Source: Chlamydia trachomatis (GTDB lineage: Bacteria > Chlamydiota > Chlamydiia > Chlamydiales > 2-12-FULL-49-11). Taken from it: a stretch of DNA of 16,121 nucleotides. Location of the stretch: NCBI GenBank assembly GCA_945870925.1, contig CAMBTZ010000017.1, forward strand, positions 1 to 16,121. The letters are read 5' to 3'. This document shows, piece by piece, positions 13,645 to 16,121 of this stretch (positions within the stretch are counted from its first letter, which is position 1; the number at the start of each line of letters is the position of its first letter). The notes under the pieces were generated by a model. The model searched no databases. It was not told the origin of the DNA and saw only the letters and a program-made list of their open reading frames with translations. A program made the translations under genes and the position numbers.

Positions 13645-13666
13645 GAGGGTGACTCGTAGTCATCTC
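13645..13666 (+). promoter_or_regulatory. hairpin between secY and rpsM
   Basis: GAGGGTGACT at 13645-13654 pairs with AGTCATCTC at 13658-13666 around a CGT loop: nine pairs, one of them G-T, with one bulged G. No T run follows, so it is not an intrinsic terminator. It stands 22 bases before the rpsM start, outside the site AGGA at 13678-13681. It may be an RNA processing point, a pause, or a protein-binding site at the head of the former alpha operon. Confidence 0.45.
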
Positions 13667-13688
13667 TAAATTAAAACAGGAATTAAGT

Positions 13689-14066
13689 ATGCCAAGGATA
13701 GCAGGTGTTGATCTACCGAAAAATAAGCGATTAGAGGTTGCTTTGACTTACATTTATGGCGTTGGTTTAAAACGATCAAAAGATGTATTGCAAGCTCTAA
13801 ACTTGAGCCCAGATATGAGATCTGAACAACTTACAGAAGCGCAAGTTGCACAACTTACTTCATACCTTCAAACTACATATGTTGTTGAAGGGGATTTGAG
13901 ACGAGAAGTTCAACATAACATTAAACGACTTATCTCCATAAATTGCTATAGAGGGATGAGACACAGATTAGGTCTTCCGGTGCGTGGACAAAGAACTAAG
14001 ACTAATGCTCGCACAAGAAAAGGCAAAAAGAAAACAGTTGCCAACAAAAAAATAGCAACAAAGTAG
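13689..14066 (+). CDS. rpsM: 30S ribosomal protein S13
   Basis: S13 lies in the 30S head, contacts the P-site tRNA and forms bridges to L5. The 125 residues start with MPRIAGVDLPKNKR and include the helical region ALTYIYGVGLKRSKDVL at 18-34. The C-terminal rRNA-binding signature spans 87-112, with YRGMRHRLGLPVRGQRTKTN at 87-106. A Lys-rich tail ends the protein. The ribosome binding site AGGA is seven bases before the ATG. The gene opens the alpha-type group rpsM-rpsK-rpoA-rplQ, without rpsD. Confidence 0.98.
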   Translation: MPRIAGVDLPKNKRLEVALTYIYGVGLKRSKDVLQALNLSPDMRSEQLTEAQVAQLTSYLQTTYVVEGDLRREVQHNIKRLISINCYRGMRHRLGLPVRGQRTKTNARTRKGKKKTVANKKIATK

Positions 14067-14086
14067 TAAAGTAAGGAGAATATCCC

Positions 14087-14500
14087 TTGTCAAAGGAAAA
14101 ATCACAATCACAAGCGATGAAGAAAAAGCCTGTTAAGATTAAGAAGAAAAAACAGGTCTTCACAGGAGTTGCACATGTTACTGCAACTTTTAACAATACG
14201 ATTATTACGATCACTGATCCTTCAGGGAATGTTATATCATGGGCTTCTGCAGGAAAAGTTGGTTATTCTGGGTCCCGTAAATCATCAGGTTTTGCAGCGA
14301 CTGTTGCAGCTCAAGATGCGGGAAAATCAGCAATGGCTAATGGAATGAAAGAAGTTGATGTTACCTTAAAAGGACCGGGAGCGGGTAGGGAATCAGCTGT
14401 TAGAGGACTTGTAAGTTCTGGATTGTGCGTTATGTCAATCACAGATACTACACCAATTGCTCACAATGGATGCCGTCCTCCCAAAAGAAGACGTGTTTAA
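14087..14500 (+). CDS. rpsK: 30S ribosomal protein S11 (TTG start)
   Basis: S11 forms part of the 30S platform and contacts mRNA near the E site. The 137 residues contain GVAHVTATFNNTIITITD at 27-44, GNVISWASAGKVGYSGSRKS at 47-66, GPGAGRESAVRGL at 96-108 and the C-terminal HNGCRPPKRRRV. The chosen start is TTG at 14087, because AAGGAG at 14073-14078 sits at the ideal distance; the first in-frame ATG at 14117 has no site and would remove a basic N-terminal extension. The intergenic gap from rpsM is 20 bases. Confidence 0.96.
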   Translation: MSKEKSQSQAMKKKPVKIKKKKQVFTGVAHVTATFNNTIITITDPSGNVISWASAGKVGYSGSRKSSGFAATVAAQDAGKSAMANGMKEVDVTLKGPGAGRESAVRGLVSSGLCVMSITDTTPIAHNGCRPPKRRRV

Positions 14501-14520
14501 TTTTTAGGGGTTTTTAAGGG
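14501..14520 (+). repeat. tandem 10-base repeat in the rpoA leader
   Basis: TTTTTAGGGG and TTTTTAAGGG stand head to tail directly after the rpsK stop and differ at one base. The second copy contributes to the rpoA ribosome binding site AAGGGAGAA, so the site looks locally duplicated. Confidence 0.6.
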
Positions 14521-14529
14521 AGAACAATT

Positions 14530-15615
14530 ATGGCTATAAAATATGGCAAGTTCGAGTTGCCGACTAAAATTAAAATAGATGAGTCTGCTTCCTCAAAGGG
14601 AAGTGCTAGAGTTGTTGCGGAGCCTTTTGAAAAAGGGTTTGGTCACACTGTAGGTAATGCTCTTCGAAGAATCTTGTTAACTTCATTAGAAGCTCCGGCT
14701 CTCATTTCGGTGAGTATGGAAGGTGTTTCTCATGAATATACAGGGATTGAAGGTGTCATTGAAGATATGACTCATATTATCCTTAATCTGAAGAAGGGTC
14801 TTTTAAGAAAGCTCCCTATTTCAGAAGAGAGTAATTCACGTTCTATTAAAGTGGTTTCTAAATTATTAGAGATTACTCAAGAGATGCTTGATAAAAACAA
14901 TGGTCAATATGAAGTTACTTTAGGTGAGCTTTTAGGACATTCTGAATTTGAAGTTATTAATCCTGAAATGACTGTATTTACTGCGACAAAGCCAATGAAA
15001 AAGCAAATGTCTTTTAGAGTAATGATCGAGAGAGGGTATATTCCTTCTGAAGCATTTAATTTAACAAGCAAAGGTCCGGATGAGATCGTTATTGATGCCT
15101 CATTTTCTCCTGTTAGACTTGTGAATTACTATGTGGAAAATTGCCGAGTTGGTGGTAATACTGACATGGATCGATTGGTATTAGAAATTACTACAGACGG
15201 ACGTATTACGGCAAAAGAGGCAGTAACATTTGCTGCTCAAATAGGTATTTTACATCTATCAGTTTTTGATGAGCTTAAATTCCAGACGATTACGTATGAA
15301 GAAGATCAAGAAGAAGAGGGTGCTGACAGAGATGCACTTCTTAATAAGCTTTCATTAAAAATCAGTGAAATCGAGCTTTCAGTAAGATCGACAAATTGTT
15401 TAGCTCAAGCAGATATTGATACTATTGCAGAGCTAGTGATTATGTCAGAGCCTGAAATGCTTAAATTCCGTAACTTCGGTAAAAAATCTCTAAATGAAAT
15501 TAAAGCAAAATTAGAAGAAATGGGATTATATCTAGGGATGGATTTAACTAAATACGGACTCACTAGAGAAAATGTAAAAGATTCAGTTCATCAACTCGTA
15601 GTAAGCAATAACTAG
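14530..15615 (+). CDS. rpoA: RNA polymerase alpha subunit
   Basis: The alpha dimer is the scaffold for RNA polymerase assembly, and its C-terminal domain contacts UP elements and activators. The N-terminal domain includes GFGHTVGNALRRILLTSLEA at 36-55 with Arg46, matching the E. coli assembly residue Arg45. The acidic linker EEDQEEEGAD is at 257-266. The C-terminal domain covers about 268-338 with IELSVRSTNC at 281-290; Arg286 and Asn289 match the E. coli DNA-contact residues Arg265 and Asn268, and FGKKSLNEIK at 316-325 is kept. At 361 residues it is about 30 longer than E. coli alpha; about 20 of this is a polar tail after GMDL. The gap from rpsK is 29 bases. Confidence 0.98.
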   Translation: MAIKYGKFELPTKIKIDESASSKGSARVVAEPFEKGFGHTVGNALRRILLTSLEAPALISVSMEGVSHEYTGIEGVIEDMTHIILNLKKGLLRKLPISEESNSRSIKVVSKLLEITQEMLDKNNGQYEVTLGELLGHSEFEVINPEMTVFTATKPMKKQMSFRVMIERGYIPSEAFNLTSKGPDEIVIDASFSPVRLVNYYVENCRVGGNTDMDRLVLEITTDGRITAKEAVTFAAQIGILHLSVFDELKFQTITYEEDQEEEGADRDALLNKLSLKISEIELSVRSTNCLAQADIDTIAELVIMSEPEMLKFRNFGKKSLNEIKAKLEEMGLYLGMDLTKYGLTRENVKDSVHQLVVSNN

Positions 15616-15628
15616 GAAGTATACTAAT

Positions 15629-16057
15629 ATGAGACACAGAAATCAGAAATCACGGCTTAACAGAACTACATCGCACCGTCTAGCAATGATGCGGAATATG
15701 GCGAAGTCTTTTATTCTCAATCAAAAAATTGAGACTACAGTTCCAAAAGCAAAAGCATTTAGAGCTATTATTGAGCCTTTAATTACTCTTGCTAAGGAAG
15801 ACAATCTCCATAATCGTAGAAGAGCTTTACAGATTTTAAGTATTCGTTTTAATAAACTTGATTCTAAAGAGACAAGAAGAGCTAAAGAGGGTGACCTTTC
15901 TGCCTATAATGGCGATAGATTGGTGATGAATGAGCTTTTTGGAAAGATAGGACCTAAGTTTAAAGAGAGACCGGGTGGTTATACTCGTATTGTTCGAACA
16001 ACTAATGGACGAGTCGGTGATTCTGCAGCTTGCTGCATTATCGAATGCGTAGAATAG
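15629..16057 (+). CDS. rplQ: 50S ribosomal protein L17
   Basis: L17 is a 50S protein near the tunnel exit and the last gene of the block. The start MRHRNQKSRLNRTTSHRLAM is highly diagnostic, followed by FILNQKIETTVPKAKAFR at 28-45 and the C-terminal GGYTRIVRT at 115-123. The 142 residues are within the family range of 115-145. AGGAAG at 15614-15619 overlaps the rpoA stop codon and is the ribosome binding site. A stable hairpin follows the stop by 13 bases. Confidence 0.97.
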   Translation: MRHRNQKSRLNRTTSHRLAMMRNMAKSFILNQKIETTVPKAKAFRAIIEPLITLAKEDNLHNRRRALQILSIRFNKLDSKETRRAKEGDLSAYNGDRLVMNELFGKIGPKFKERPGGYTRIVRTTNGRVGDSAACCIIECVE

Positions 16058-16070
16058 TCTTTACAAACTC

Positions 16071-16098
16071 CCCGTTCTTCTTTAGAATGAAGAACGGG
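16071..16098 (+). terminator. stable hairpin after rplQ (possible terminator without T run)
   Basis: CCCGTTCTTC at 16071-16080 pairs perfectly with GAAGAACGGG at 16089-16098 around an 8-base loop. The next bases are TGGTTAG, not a T run, so classical intrinsic termination is doubtful. It could be a Rho-independent stop of weak strength, a 3' end protected after processing, or an intercistronic element before the next gene. The CGGG of its right arm can alternatively pair with CCCG at 16106-16109. Confidence 0.5.
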
Positions 16099-16113
16099 TG
16101 GTTAGCCCGATAA

Positions 16114-16121
16114 TTGGAGGA
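16114..16121 (+). promoter_or_regulatory. ribosome binding site of a gene beginning beyond the window
   Basis: TTGGAGGA at the very end of the window is close to the ideal Shine-Dalgarno sequence. A start codon would be expected within about 5-10 bases past the edge. By chlamydial order (from memory, CT506 rplQ is followed by CT505) the next gene could be gapA; this cannot be seen here. Confidence 0.5.

Noticed and set aside
1..16121. tRNA or rRNA genes, CRISPR arrays, insertion sequences, attachment sites
   Set aside because: I looked in all gaps and found no cloverleaf, no repeated spacer array, no transposase and no long inverted or direct repeats; the tandem genes show no flanking repeats.

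Overview
The window looks like chromosomal DNA from a member of the Chlamydiota, probably outside the genus Chlamydia. The evidence is gene order. The 3' end of lpxA and a complete fmt are followed, after an insert, by one uninterrupted run: rplC-rplD-rplW-rplB-rpsS-rplV-rpsC-rplP-rpmC-rpsQ-rplN-rplX-rplE-rpsH-rplF-rplR-rpsE-rplO-secY-rpsM-rpsK-rpoA-rplQ. From memory this is the order of Chlamydia trachomatis CT531 (lpxA), CT530 (fmt) and CT528-CT506 (rplC to rplQ). The expected chlamydial absences are also seen: no rpsJ at the head, no rpsN between rplE and rpsH, no rpmD between rpsE and rplO, and no rpmJ, infA, map, adk or rpsD. The DNA is AT-rich and every gene lies on the + strand.

Layout. 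Positions 1-1329 hold a truncated lpxA (lipid A synthesis) and fmt (initiator Met-tRNA formylation), two bases apart. Positions 1407-3622 hold three unrecognised genes, here called A, B and C. Each encodes a protein of about 220-260 residues that ends in a closely spaced pair of hydrophobic helices. They occupy the slot that in C. trachomatis holds CT529 (Cap1), an inclusion membrane (Inc) protein. A candidate promoter lies before A, a good intrinsic terminator follows B, and C appears to start from its own extended -10 promoter with almost no leader. Positions 3623-3928 are a non-coding leader with promoter candidates and a 10-bp hairpin that covers the ribosome binding site of rplC. Positions 3929-16057 are 23 tightly packed genes for ribosomal proteins, SecY and the RNA polymerase alpha subunit. 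The last 64 bases hold a strong hairpin and a ribosome binding site for a gene that begins just outside the window.

The housekeeping block supplies ribosome parts, the protein-export channel and the RNA polymerase alpha subunit, probably as one long cotranscribed unit. Spacing is a few bases, with short overlaps at rplC/rplD, rpsE/rplO and rplO/secY. The accessory interest is in 1330-3928: a small tandem family of candidate secreted inclusion-membrane proteins between conserved housekeeping genes, and the control sequences around it. Function for A, B and C is inferred from position and architecture only. No database search was possible.
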